From Caprella mutica (taxonomy: Eukaryota > Arthropoda > Malacostraca > Amphipoda > Caprellidae), in the NCBI GenBank assembly GCA_947561585.1, contig CANNZV010000840.1, forward strand, positions 124,001-188,000: DNA of 64,000 nucleotides, written 5' to 3'. The notes beneath the pieces were generated by a model. The model worked only from the letters and a program-made list of their open reading frames with translations, had not been told where the DNA came from and did no database searches. Positions 34,931 through 47,274 of this stretch are shown in pieces (the first letter of the stretch is position 1; every line of letters begins with the position of its first letter). The translations under genes and the position numbers were made by a program.

Positions 34931-35348
34931 AAATACCCCAATATTGAGACAATCTCGCTCCCAAAAATATAGGAAAATCAATAGTCAATAAAATTCCACA
35001 AAAATTTAGTGATTAAAAAGTTCAAATTGGGATTCAATGAAATGTTCAAGTAGTTTGCTAATCCTTTAATAAGTTTTTATACATCTTCATTATTCTTTTT
35101 TCACATATATATAAGTTTAAGTTGAATTACTCAACTGTACTTCGTATATGTATTTTTTAATGCCATTGAAATTGAAACTGAGAATCGAGATATTATTAAA
35201 AAAAAAGTCAATCAAGTTCCATGTCCGTTATCGGAAAATTATGATCGCCAATCGAACTTTCTTAATTAATCTTTCACATGAATGAAAGATTATCGTGTTT
35301 TACTTTCAAAAGATGATTAATGCGATTATAATTTACCGATTTTCTTAA
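34931..35348. other. Short spacer between LINE and IR gene
   Basis: No gene is seen. A small inverted repeat, TTAATCTTTCACATGAATGAAAGATTA, split about 35263-35291, lies in the 3' flank of the IR gene and could be part of its 3' UTR. Confidence 0.45.
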
Positions 35349-35610
35349 TCACTCTGGAGAAAATTTTTCAATCTTATCTTTTTCTCCAAAATGGCGCATG
35401 AGCAGTTTCGAGAATAACATTTCGCACCCAAAACTCAAGAACGAGAAGAGCAACCCAGAAAAGAGTATCCAGAATGCTCCTTGGAGCTGATAGAACTGTA
35501 GACTGCCACTTCCTGATCCAAGTTTCTTCTTATCATTCAAGATACATTTGTTTTGCACGTGATTTCGGTATATCTTGTCGACCACTCCAAAACTGCGCAT
35601 TCTTTGAATA
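35349..35610 (-). CDS. Last IR exon: end of S2, M4 and C-terminus
   Basis: It begins in phase with the preceding exon to give NESIQRMRSFGVVDKIYR, the usual approach to M4 in insect IRs. It continues through a 23-residue hydrophobic segment to a short charged tail ending FSPE. The acceptor is CTTGCAG and the stop is TGA at 35349-35351. Confidence 0.9.
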
Positions 35611-38600
35611 CTGCAAGTGAGAACATCAAAAATGTTAGAAAGCTAACCCATGTCCACTGTCCAGAGTAGAAGGATTCGCAGAACACTAAATCTCATTCTC
35701 TCTTGAACATGTACACTGGGGACAATTAAAGGACAATTGCCCCTTTTCAAAATAAAAACTATCAAAAATTTATTCCACTGTCGAAGCCACCCTGGAATAT
35801 CTGGGGGACAGGACCTAGATCCCCTAACCGGACGCTAACCAAACCTTATAGAATTAGGCATTTTTTTACACGGAGGTTTGTCCTCTCATATGTACACATA
35901 CATTCATCAAGAAATGTGGAAGAAAAGAGCGTTAATTTAGTATTTACTTGCCATTACTCCAATTCAATTTCCAGTTAGCTGCATCTAAAGCCAGTATTAC
36001 ACTGTGGCGCTCGCTATGGCGGTCGCCACAATTTTGTTATTTTTCTCTCTAACTCCGCCCCTTTTCTCTCTAAAAGCGAAAAATATCTTGGCGAGCACCA
36101 CGAAATTGTGATCGCTCACTGCGCGATAGAACCAACACCGCCACCGTTTTAGAGGTGATGAAATTGTCACTGAAGCCTGCTTAATAGATTTGAAGTAGTG
36201 GAAAAAGTATTTTGTTTCATTTTAAAAGTTATTTAAGACTTTGTACGCCTACTGCGCGATACAAAAAAGGAATGAACGCTTCAGTGTAGTGTCCAGTGTT
36301 GCCATACAATCAATGGAATTAAACTTTTCAATATATACGCATGGAATTGCTTCACACAACTATCAAAAAGATAATTAACTGAATATATATTCGTGATGGC
36401 ATCGAATTTTATTGGAACGATTCATTTCATAGTATATTTTTCAATTTTCCCTAAATTTCAATTCACGATCACCGCCATATCGACTCGTCTAGTGTAATAG
36501 CAATTTTGAGAATGGTGAGCGCCATATCTGTAGAGAGAGACAACACCGTTATGGCGAGCGCCACAGTGTAATACGGGCTTAAATGGCAACTGAACCTTTC
36601 GTTTATCATGTCATCGTATGACGTGATGAACGGAAGGTAAGATATCAAGTTCGCTTAGGACACGATATCTCACCTTTCGTATCTCACCTTTCATTTATCA
36701 TGTCCTCATAGGGGCTATTTTTGCTGAGGTACATCACCAGCACATAAAAGGACACAGAAGATCGAGACACGTGAACGTTACAAGCTGGTTTCCGATTACC
36801 TATCATTTTTACAGCAGAAGCTGCCCGGTTGGTGATTGACCGAATACTGTCTGAAAATAGAAAATAATGGATACTAATTTCTACACCAGACTACATAAAT
36901 TATTCCATGCGAATCAATATAATGATTTTAGAATTTATTATACTTATGTAAGCTCCATCTCCATGCACCATTAACCAGTTCGCATTCTCGACATTATCAA
37001 GGAATGCTGATCTCTTGAAAATATCGGCCATCATTCCAGTTTTGTTCTAAATAAAATTATTGTTAATTCACCTCATCAGAATTTTGTATGCCCCCCGACT
37101 GATGTCTTTCATACCATAGATTAAATTTCATCAAATTATTTCATACCATGAACAGTTGATGTATGGGACTATTTTCATTCATGAACAGAGTTTTCTCTTT
37201 TCTGTTATAAAGGTCTACTAAATTTTCAATAGGTTCTTCCAAACTGAAAAAGGTAGGGTACATTAATTGGGAAATTCTATAATATATAAAGAGAAAATAA
37301 ATTCGATTTCAAACTATTATTTTTTGACATCCAGTGATAATTCCGCACTATCTTTGATAATTGATCTTCGAATTAGGAAAAAATATATTTCAAAGAAATC
37401 GTTCAATGAACCAAAATTGAAGGTTATTTACAAAATCTTTGTGGTATGCTTCAACTCTAATCGGTTAGAAAATAGTTGATCTTATATATTAGGTTAGTAA
37501 GTCAGAACTTACCGTGGGCTGGCTAGGATGGCAGTCAAATTTCCTGAATAAATAGCCACAATTGTTATAGCTGAGAGAAATGTCAGTGCGATGAGTAATC
37601 TGCCAGAGTCATTCTTAGGTAGGTGTGTACTGCCTGAAATGTTCAGAATACGATGCTAATAATTATCGAGAGCATTTATGTTTTGAATAGGAGGTTCAAA
37701 GGCAAGAATCCTCATCTACTCTTATGCAGAGAGCTATATCTTATATAAGACGTTATCACAACTTTATATTGGGGCTATCTTTAACCATTCTATGACAGAA
37801 CTTCCAAAAATCATGCATGATACCGAAAACTTTTCGTGACAAAACATGACTCACGATACAGTCGATTTTGTCAAGTAGTGACATGTAATCATAGTAAACT
37901 TTGACAAATAGGATTTTAATAATTCGATGGGGAATAGATTTTATAATAAAAGTGCATTTTGAGAATCGTTTTTTGGCGGTTTGGAATGAAGTAAGTTCTG
38001 ATTTCTGTGAACTGTGAGAAATAAGATAGCAATTCACCTTGGTACAGTAGAGCCTTAAATGGTGATGCTACTAGCTGCCCATTCTCACAGAGGCATTTCA
38101 CAATCAGCTTGATAACTAACGTCAAAGCTAGTACAGATGCCACGATAATTGTCCAAACCTGTCCAAAAGTCCATGGTATATTATTAGGCTTTCATGAACA
38201 AAAAAGTGCACCTCTTCAAACTATAAATTGAATTTTACTTATTCGACCCCCTATGCTCAGAGACAATTTACATGTCCCTTTCAAATGGTATTCGTTGTTA
38301 GGCTTATTGAGGTATTTTCCTCATTCGACCGGGTAAACACATGTGTACGCTTTTATTAGTATATAAAATTAAATATATATTGATAACTAATTTCAATTTG
38401 TCTATATATATTGCAGGAATATCATAAAAAACTTTTTTTTTCACGTTGAAATAAATTACGGGCATAAATGGTTAACAGGTTTCCTGCGATGTGACCCACC
38501 GATGGGTCACATTTTTTTAGAAAAGAAGATTAAAGCTTTTCTCTTTAACTAATATTTCTTTTAAATGTGTACATTTATATTCAAAACAAGGATATATTAA

Positions 38601-41600
38601 AAGTCTACTAATTGAAATTAATATTTTTCTGTCCAAATTAAACTGAAACTATGACAGTTAAAGCTGTCGCAGGAAATGTGTGTTATATGATATACATATT
38701 TCAAAATATATTTAATTTTTATCTGCTTCGTAACCAAAGGCCATTTCGGTGACGATAGAAGGAAAATAAGTATAAAAAATGATGAAGAATAGCCTGACAA
38801 GAACATGGGTTCTGTAACAAATTTACTTATCATTATTAAATGAATAAAAATAATATGAGATAGTATTGGTGGGCTTACATTTAAGTTAGATTTCCTCCCA
38901 ATTTCTAAAGGCCCTTCTATAAAATTCCCTTAGGTTTATATGGCATACATGGTATGCTCAAATAATATAATATGTGATTGTTACTTCAAATGCATATTAA
39001 GCTTTAAATCTTTTAATGGTTCGTTTCCCGTAAGCAAAATTATCATATATTATTAGGAGGCTGAACAAATAACAGCGCTATTTTTGTTATAATAACAACT
39101 AACAACAGAGTTTGACTCACCAGCCAATTGAAGACTTTGATTATCATGAATGGCTCCACGACTACTTTTGGAGCCCTAGAAGCCACGTATGATCCTATGA
39201 TCTTAAACCAAGCTGACGGGGTAGATATTCTGGTTCTGTCATAAGTTAGAGAACAGGTTCCGATACCGATATCTGTTTCCTGAAAATATTTAATAATGCT
39301 ATTAAAAAATAATTATTTTAAGTATTGGTTAAAGGAGAGATGATTTGTTTGGTATCTTGTTTCTTGCAGGATACAATTCATTGATTTCAGTATCACAGAA
39401 ATCTTACCCCTGTGTAAACAGCATAAATTCGTCCGTTTTTAGTGGTGGAAGTACCGCAACTGTAAGGTCCCTTGTTTTCGACAGTGAAGTTGAATTTATC
39501 TCTTATTTCCATTAGAACGGTTCCGACATAACCAGCGCAGTCGGTTCCGTTATTTTCATTATAGTAACAACGAAAAACAGCGTTTGGTTTATAGGCTGGT
39601 GAAAAGAAGAGAATTAGGAAAATTTGTTGATTACATTTTATTCTGTGGTCGCAGAACAAAAATAAAACGAGTAAAAAACAAATTGCAAACCCAAAAATAT
39701 TTTTATTAAGACCAAAAAGGTTAGTTTAGTGGTACAGTTGGGAGGCCTGGGGCCTTGCTTCCTCCTCTCTCTTTGATTGGTTTCGATAGTGACAAAATAT
39801 ATTTTTTACTAAGTGTTTGGCTGGAGTGTTTTTTTTACGCGGGGGTAATTGTCCTGCAGTCCTAAACAGAATTTCTCAGGTAGCATTGTTTATAAGGGAC
39901 ACATTGCTTCAAAATTGGGATAATGTAGCCTCGATAAGCAGTGCTATCTGGTTTCCAGATACATCATTTATTTTTCAATCGGCGTTTATATAGTCAATAA
40001 TAATAAGATATATTAGCTAAGTCTATAAATCTCGAAAATAAAATCCGAATTTATAATACATTAAAGTAATTAAAGTACGAAGGACATCAACATTTTGCTT
40101 ATAATAGATCCTTGTTAAATTCTATATTAGTATAGGATAGCAATATTACAGCTGGTTCCATATTTGAAAAATGATGAATTAACGATAGAGAACTTTAGTA
40201 AATACTTGTCTTCAAAAATATCATATATAACCAAATAAATCAATATTTTCTGATAATCATCTTACCTGGACTTGTTGCTGTATAAGAAGATAAAAACACC
40301 GTGAAGCCATGCAAGTTTTGTGGTTGGACAGGCACTACAAGTTCAGGAGTCACTGGCCCTTTTCTTTCGATAACTCCAGATTTTTTCAGGCGCAGGCCAT
40401 TTTCATCAAGTGTTGCCAAACTTGCCAACCAAACTGAAAAAGAAACATGATGAGAAATTATGTATGAAAATGTTACAGTACTCGGACACTCATAGATCTT
40501 GGAAATGGATTTAGACATATAGGTTCAATTAGAAACTTCTAAAGTTCAGATTAGTTCATGATGCACAGCCTACTTTCCAATAACTGTCACTTTTCTGGTT
40601 TTAATGGTATAAAATAAAAATAAGCAATTGCAGAAAATGATCAGTGAGCCCCTTACTGTAGCCATTACATTACTATTTACATAAAATATTAAGTATCTTT
40701 TAATATTTTCTGAGGGCTTGATGTTTGCTGACCGTTTGTTTCCTTCATTCGGAATAATGCTGTCCATTTGACGAAATGGAGTTTCTCCAGCGTTTCCTCA
40801 GCTACGAATGGTCTTACGTAGTCAGTACTGACGGACACCCAGTGAATGTGCTGAAAGAAAAGGTGAAACGCTATAGCATTATTGCAAATTAATCACAATG
40901 TTGGAATGATAAACATTGCAGATGATTTACTATTAGCGCATTTAATATTTGTTAGTATGATTTCAAAACCACAAGAGACACAATTACTTAGATTTAGGTA
41001 TGCACTAGACTAAATCATCTGTAAAATATTTCTTGAAAATTATTGTAAAACTTGAATATTAATAAATGCAGAAAAATATAAAACAAAACATACTTAAATG
41101 ATTTAATTCATGACATTAATTCAAATACTTACGAATTTTCACTTTGAATAAAAATACATTCTACCATTGGGAACAAACTTATATAGAACAAGGGCCAGAT
41201 GTTTTACGAATATATTGATAATAAAACATATTTGAAGAGTGACTATTGTAAGCAGGTGAACAAAAAGGTATTAGAAGATATCTTGCTACGAATAAAGTCA
41301 AGATTGTGTCCCAAAAGTAATAACCTAGCGATAACTTCTATATAATTGAACTAAATGCTTCATCTAATGTTTGGTACAGATTTCACTTAACAGTTCTTCT
41401 GTTGTTCGAAAGTTCATAAGTTTACTGATTTAAGGCTTGTTGACACACTTCAGTTTTATATCTGCGAAGGTCGAGGATTTCGTTTAAAAATATTCTGCAG
41501 AAAGTAAACTTTCGGACTTCCATAGTTCAAAATCAAGAACTTTCTTACGAAAGTGTCCGTGAAATTTAACAAATCAGTAAACTTTACAGAACAGAATTAA

Positions 41601-44556
41601 CTGAAAAATGATATGTGATCTGATAGTAATAAGAAAAATTCATTTTAATAATAAAATTAGACAATTTCTCCATTTTTAAATTCATTTTAAACTCATTTTC
41701 AGCTGATAAATACCCCAAGTTATCAGTATCTAGTAAATGCTCAATTTTTTAAACGATAGAAAATTAAATTAAGAATGCTCATATTCTTGCGAGTACTTGG
41801 TTTTCCATTCTCATGGAATGTTATCTTGGAAGAAGATTGGTTCAATGTGGCGAATCCATCCCACTGAATTGTCATACTGGCCCAACCTGATTAATATATA
41901 GCGTATCAACATATTATATAGTGTCCACATGGGCCCCGTAAACTGTGTTGCTTGGGATGTAGCATTATGAATTTTCTAAAAATATATTAGAAAAACATAT
42001 ACATATCTGAAATGAATGTTCCTACTTGCCTTTGAGTTAAATGTGAAATGTATCTTTCCCTCGAAGTAATGAAAGACAGATTAGAAATTTTTGTAATAAT
42101 TAATGAACCGCTTTCTATGTGAGCCAAATAGTAGGTACTTAAAGACTTATAGAATTCTTGTAGTTAAAGCCAGCCGTGGTGTAACAAGCTAAAGAGAGTT
42201 CCGACGTAGAACTAGTAGTATATAATGCCAAGAAATATTAGATATAGTATTCAGTTAGTAGGTGGGTTCAGTTCAGGTTCAACCGTTCAGTAGAGTTCAG
42301 TCGTTAATAGATAGTAAAATGAGTACAGTACTCAGAGACCGGTGTATCATGCTTCTGCGAGACGCGTGCTTTCTTGAGATTGGTTCATATCTGAGGCAAA
42401 GAGTTGATTGTGGGTGTGGCGTTATTGTTGCCAAATAGTGAGAGAAGTTGATTAGCTCTGTTTGTACCTATGCTGGTCATGTATGTGAGGTAGAGTTGAT
42501 TGTGGTGGCGGATATTAACTTACAATTACTATTGTTATTTTTAATAATCATTCAATTTAAAATGGACAATTACAATTACTATTCCATTAATTATGATTGA
42601 AATATTAAAAGTGTGTCTTTCAAATAAAAATACAAAACTAATAGTTGAGTATTAAACTTCATCGTCTTTCACGGAAGGGGTTCCACATGACCACCCTTCG
42701 AATTGAAATCGGAAAAATTAGTTATATTGGAAAACAATTTTAAAATCGATTTGCTTAATGGCATAATATATTTATTTTACACAAAACAACTTATGAATTG
42801 AAATCTAAAAAAAAAGCTGGACAAAAATTGGTTTAATGTGTTTAATGTCTGTTTCTGTTCTGTTGCTTTAGTCATTGACAGGCAACAATAATTATACAAT
42901 GTGTTACGAATATATACCACTGTCAACCTAATAAACCCGTATCACATAGTGACAATGTGGAAAACGTTTATACCACGGATTTTATCATACATATATTATC
43001 AAGACTTACCCAACCACTGTTACTATCGCGGCTCACTTGCTTGGTACTATGATATAGGCAACAACGCCACGCCCACAATAACTCTCTGTATCAGATATGC
43101 TCTATATCTCAAGAAAGCACGCGTCTCACACAAGCATAATACACCGGCCCATCCTGGCTGGAACGCTCTCATCTACTACATATACTGTAACCAAATTAAA
43201 TAAGACATTACCACTTGAGAAATATCCGTGTAAGAGCTAATAATAATACACATTCTTTTGGACCATCGTCATCTTTAATTCGGCAATATATATACAACCT
43301 TAGACAAAGTATCAATATGAATTATTTCACAGTATAAATGGTCAAAGGCAGTCAAGAAATGCCTGTTGTAGGATATTATCTTCGTGCTGCCGAAACAGTA
43401 AACGGAATATCAGTGTTCAGTACTGCCAGACGTAAAACAGATTTTTACTTAGGAATTACAATGAAAGTGCAAGAAGTTATAATTTCCATCACGTGGAAAT
43501 TTCGTAAAAGATTAAGAGGAGGATTTTTTACATTAATAATCTTCTATAGCACCACCATAACTTTCTCTAGAAGAAGTAGTAACAATATCCACCACGTGCA
43601 AATTATTGGCTAATGAAATTTTAACCGTGGATTGAGAAGGATACAACAAAAAAGTTAATACCAGAAAAGAACATGTACCTTCAATACTTATTGAAATATA
43701 CTACTTTAAAATTGGGTTCCGGGTTTTTTTGGGACACCCTGTATAAAACAATCAAAATTTAAATGTGGACATATATCTCACATGTTCTTAACTCACGTTA
43801 CTGTACATCGTCCAATTGACCATAACTTGATTGATGACCTCAGTGACCCAGAGACTATCTCCAATGACCACCACAGTCCAAGGATGACCACCAAAACAGT
43901 TCGATGTGACCATGTCCTCCATATCATCTTGATCCCATTTGTCCTCCACTTGACCCAGACACACACTTAAGTCTGAGGTCATTTGACCGACTAACGCATC
44001 CAGGTTGAGTCCTGAGTATTGGAGAAGAAAAGTAGGAATGATTAAATTAAAATTACCAGGGAGTAAGCAATGGTGAGGCCATAGAAGATTAAGTAAGAGG
44101 TTTCTCTCATCCGTAGTGGCTAAACGATAAACTTTTCTTTAGTTACACGTATTGAAGGAACCAAACTTTAAGTTTTAACTTTTTTTTTAACATATTAAAT
44201 TCGCTGACGGGACAAAAATATCGTAAAAATAAAATGCAGCAAAAATCCAAAAAATATTTATATAACTAAGCTTAGGATAGTGGTCCGGTTGGGGTCTGGA
44301 AGGGCTTTTCCCCTGGGTGGTGGAAAGTGACAAGATGTAAACTTCCTTTCGTTTTTAACCTGGGGGTTTCGGATGTTATCATCAAATTGTAACTCACCAA
44401 TATCGGTACTTGTTAACAGCACAGTGGAAGATCGGTTTAACGCCTCCATTGTACTCTTTACCAGCCCTGCCACCTCTTCCTCCATCCCCTCTTGAGCTGT
44501 TCCACCAACTCCACCATGGAGGAAAGTCAGGAGAACTACTAGAGTGAAGCAGTGCG
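35349..44556 (-). CDS. Divergent ionotropic receptor (IR), 5' exon missing
   Basis: Twelve phase-compatible exons, 5' to 3' on the minus strand: 44556-44398, 44011-43797, 40850-40733, 40433-40266, 39595-39408, 39279-39121, 38158-38038, 37633-37513, 37243-37147, 37046-36944, 36850-36688, 35610-35349. They total 1874 nt, about 623 residues. The first recognised exon begins in mid-codon with a hydrophobic run (FTLVVLLTFL), probably the signal peptide, so the ATG lies in an unseen upstream exon. Domains: a short N-terminal region; S1 starting NLHGFTV, with LTYDRTRISTPS placing an Arg where glutamate receptors bind the ligand carboxylate; M1 (VWTIIVASVLALTLVI); pore loop; M3 (LTFLSAITIVAIYSGNLTAIL); S2; M4 (LQGAFWILFSGLLFSFLSF). 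Family proteins are cation channels used in chemosensation, thermosensation or hygrosensation. Which IR this is, I cannot say. The 40733 donor (GTCAGC) is weak. Confidence 0.85.
35989..36579. mobile_element. PIF/Harbinger-like MITE in the last IR intron
   Basis: It is 591 bp. The ends are AGCCAGTATTACACTGTGG at the left and the inverse CACAGTGTAATACGGGCT at the right, flanked by TAA on both sides (35986-35988 and 36580-36582). Inverted subterminal sequence continues (GGCGCTCGC, and TCTCTCTAA against TAGAGAGAGA). A 3-bp TAA duplication fits PIF/Harbinger, but no transposase is present to prove it. Confidence 0.75.
37513..38158 (-). CDS. IR pore exons: M1 (38158-38038) and M3 (37633-37513)
   Basis: The upstream exon encodes M1 and the start of the re-entrant loop (KCLCENGQ). 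The downstream one gives the end of the loop and M3 with IYSGNLTAILASP, the IR counterpart of the SYTANLAAF gating motif of glutamate receptors. They join by G plus GC at phase 1. Confidence 0.9.
41808..41921 (-). repeat. Dispersed repeat, copy 2
   Basis: This is the inverted partner of 625-745. It lies in the 2.9-kb IR intron between exons 44011-43797 and 40850-40733. Confidence 0.7.
42335..43170. mobile_element. Inverted-repeat element in an IR intron
   Basis: The left arm (42339-42435: ACCGGTGTATCATGCTT, GAGACGCGTGCTTTCTTGAG, GTGGGTGTGGCGTT) is inverted at 43055-43150 (AACGCCACGCCCACAATAA, CTCAAGAAAGCACGCGTCTC, AATACACCGG). The arms are about 100-120 bp around roughly 600 bp of unrelated DNA. 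The outer limits are not defined. The 100-codon plus frame at 42901-43203 lies mostly in the right arm and shows no domain. Confidence 0.65.
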
Positions 44557-44562
44557 CTGGAA

Positions 44563-45180
44563 AATGTAGTTTGAAATGATTTGTAGTTTGAAATGATTTG
44601 TAGTTTGAAATGATTTGTAGTTTGAAATGATTTGTAGTTTGAAATGATTTGTAGTTTGAAATGATTTGTAGTTCGAAATGATTTGTAGTTTGACATGATT
44701 TGTAGTTTGACATGATTTGTAGTTTGAAATGATTTGTAGTTTGAAATGATTTGTAGTTTGAAATGATTTGTAGTTTGAAATGATTTGTAGTTTGAAATGA
44801 TTTGTAGTTTCAAATGATTTGTAGTTTGAAAAGATTTGTAATTTGAAATGATTTGTAGTTTCAAATGATTTGTAGTTTGAAAAGATTTGTAGTTTCAAAT
44901 GATTTGTAGTTTCAAATGATTTGTAGTTTCAAATGATTTGTAGTTTCAAATGATTTGTAGTTTCAAATGATTTGTAGTTTCAAATAATTTGTAGTTTCAA
45001 ATGATTTGTAGTTTCAAATGATTTGTAGTTTCAAATGATTTGTAGTTTCAAATGATTTGTAGTTTCAAATGATTTGTAGATTCAAATAATTTGTAGTTTG
45101 AAGTGATTTGTAGTTTCAAATGATTTGTAGATTCAAATAATTTGTAGTTTAAAATAATTTGTAGATTCAAATTATTTATA
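44563..45180. repeat. 17-bp minisatellite upstream of the first recognised IR exon, about 36 units
   Basis: The unit is TTTGAAATGATTTGTAG in the left half and TTTCAAATGATTTGTAG in the right half, so a single-base variant has spread through half the array. On the gene strand the array ends only about 8 bases before the acceptor of exon 44556-44398. It would thus occupy the polypyrimidine and branch region of that intron. Confidence 0.95.
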
Positions 45181-45984
45181 GTTAGGAATGATTGTTAATT
45201 TGTATTTACTTGTAGTATACTTGCGTTACACACATCAATAGACAGACTACTTACATAGATATTTCAACATGTTATTTTAAATAATTTCATCTGTCATCAA
45301 GTCTACATTTGTCCTTATTTTGAATATTCAAGCTGTACAAATTCACTCTACTGCAAAGCATTACACAGCTCAATATGATCTGTACACTGGCTCTACACTC
45401 TATTTTATATGTTTCGTAAAGTAATTTTCAAAACATTTATAATAGACCTGTTTACACTATTATATAAAAGAGAGTAATTGAAATCAAGAAAATTAGTGGT
45501 TTATATATCGCGAAAGTGAAGGTCAAATATAATGAGTTCGTTTTATAACTATTACAGTACCTGTTGTCCATCCATTTGGAACTCCATTAATGTGATGGTA
45601 TTCGGATTATATTTGAATTCATGTAAGTATTATCAAAACATGTGCCTGTACTGATTTAACAAAAATTAGTTTTCTCTTAAACTTTAATTTCATTCCAGAA
45701 TTATTAATATTGGTGTTATTAGTTTTTTCTTTATAAATATTGAAGGTTTTGGACAGACAGACATTATTTACTTTGCGATCTATTAATAAATGTGAGTAAA
45801 TTGATATCCCACCTTTAGAGTTTAAAACACTTAAATTTGTTTCAATTAAATATTTTTATATAATAAATGAACTGAATATTATTTACTCACTAAAATGTCA
45901 AAAAGAATGTAACATAAAAATAGTAAATGTCAACTTTGGGATGAGTGCAAAAAAATAATCTAATTTAATTGGAATAAAAAATAA

Positions 45985-46145
45985 TTGGGGAAGATCTGAG
46001 TAGTGGGATTGTTACTCATTTTCGATAATGGAGGAGAAAATACATAATATGACATTGTAACACGTTATTATAACTAAAATACTAATGTATATATTTTTTT
46101 ATGATCGGAAATGCGTAAAATTTCTATTACTCGGAAATAAATAAG
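45985..46145. mobile_element. MITE family A copy 5, decayed
   Basis: GAAGATCTGAGTAGTGGGAT, then CATTTTCGATAATGGAGGAG, faces an inverted GATCGGAAATGCGTAAAAT and TTACTCGG. The arms are weaker than in copies 3 and 4, but the order of blocks is the same. Confidence 0.55.
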
Positions 46146-46810
46146 TAAAAATAATTTACAAGTATAATATAGGTGTCATTCAATGGATATGAGGTTGAAA
46201 TTTTGATTATTTTACAAAAAAATAATTGTTAATCGTTTGAAACCTATTTTCACCATTGAAATTTTTATGTGACACTATATGAACTAAAAAAAATATTCAA
46301 TTAAGTTGAATTTTACTAGAACAAATCATTAACTAAAAAAATCTAAAAGGTTAGATTTTCATAATCTAATATAGAGAATAAGAAAGATTATTTAAATGTG
46401 AACCTTCCGTAGACTCACTAGAGAAAAGAACAGCTGTTAGGTACCATTTGCACGCTAAGAAAATAGCTTTCTTGATGTACTTCTAACACGCAACTCAGGG
46501 AAAAGAACCTAATGTAAATATTTTATTATTAAAACACTTTCCACTATTTGTAGCATTGAATGCTTCTGATGTTAATCTATAATAGATTGAACAGCAAATA
46601 AGGTACAGGGTCTATCTAACAAGTAAAGGGTGAAAATAGTGGATGGAAAAATTGGAAATTAATTTGTTCAAGAATACGAGAAAAATTTAGAAAACATAGA
46701 CTGATATTTTCTAAATATTTTTCAATATCAATTTTAAATCGTGTTCAACATTATTTGAAGAAAATTTTTATTTGTTGTCAATTTGATCCAATTTTGCAAT
46801 TAAAACAGTT

Positions 46811-46881
46811 ATCCAGACATGAATGGTTTATTCCTGGGATATTTAGGGAATATCCCAGGAATAAATTATTCCTGTCTGGAT
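46811..46881. repeat. 71-bp near-perfect hairpin
   Basis: Arms of about 33 bp, ATCCAGACATGAATGGTTTA plus TTCCTGGGATATT against AATATCCCAGGAATAAATTA plus TTCCTGTCTGGAT, are separated by a loop of only a few bases. It could be a minimal MITE or a transcribed hairpin precursor. Nothing shows transcription. Confidence 0.8.
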
Positions 46882-46924
46882 ATTGTTGTTTATAAGTATT
46901 TCGACTAACAGTGTACTTTTTTCA

Positions 46925-47070
46925 AAATGCCTGAAATGTGGTGGGATGATTGGTCATTATCCAGGAACCATTTGGTTGAACCAATTGAGGGTCAAGGACA
47001 AGGTCACGAAAAGGCCTAAATCGATTTAAATGGCAGTGAATGTATGTGCTCTACGAATGCCCGTTCTAGT
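46925..47070 (-). repeat. Dispersed TTGACC repeat, copy 3 (inverted fragment)
   Basis: Read on the minus strand it gives GTAGAGCACATACATTC, GACCTTGTCCTTGACC and GGATAATGACCAATCATCCC. These match the head and first core unit of the repeats at 12679 and 48803. Confidence 0.65.
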
Positions 47071-47274
47071 TTGTTTTTGTTTTTGCAGTGGAATAACAAC
47101 AACAAAAATATTTATAAGACATATGCTTTACCTCAAGCAGGAGATACCTTATATCTGTTAAAAATGAAACGAGTTGAGTAAAAAGCTATTGTTATTTTAG
47201 CTTTCAGAACAATTTAGATTGATGTATCCTTTTCAACTTACATAACAATTTTAATGTAAATATCTTTCTAAACT

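Larger units (their letters stand above)
45181..46920. other. AT-rich spacer upstream of the recognised IR exons
   Basis: No coding exon is recognised, though the missing first IR exon should lie here or further right. It contains MITE family A copy 5 (45985-46145) and the hairpin at 46811-46881. Confidence 0.5.

Noticed and set aside
44258..44898. Minus-strand frames of 119-156 codons in the 17-bp array
   Set aside because: They are read-through of the repeat. Only the part at 44398-44556 is a real exon, in one frame, bounded by splice sites.
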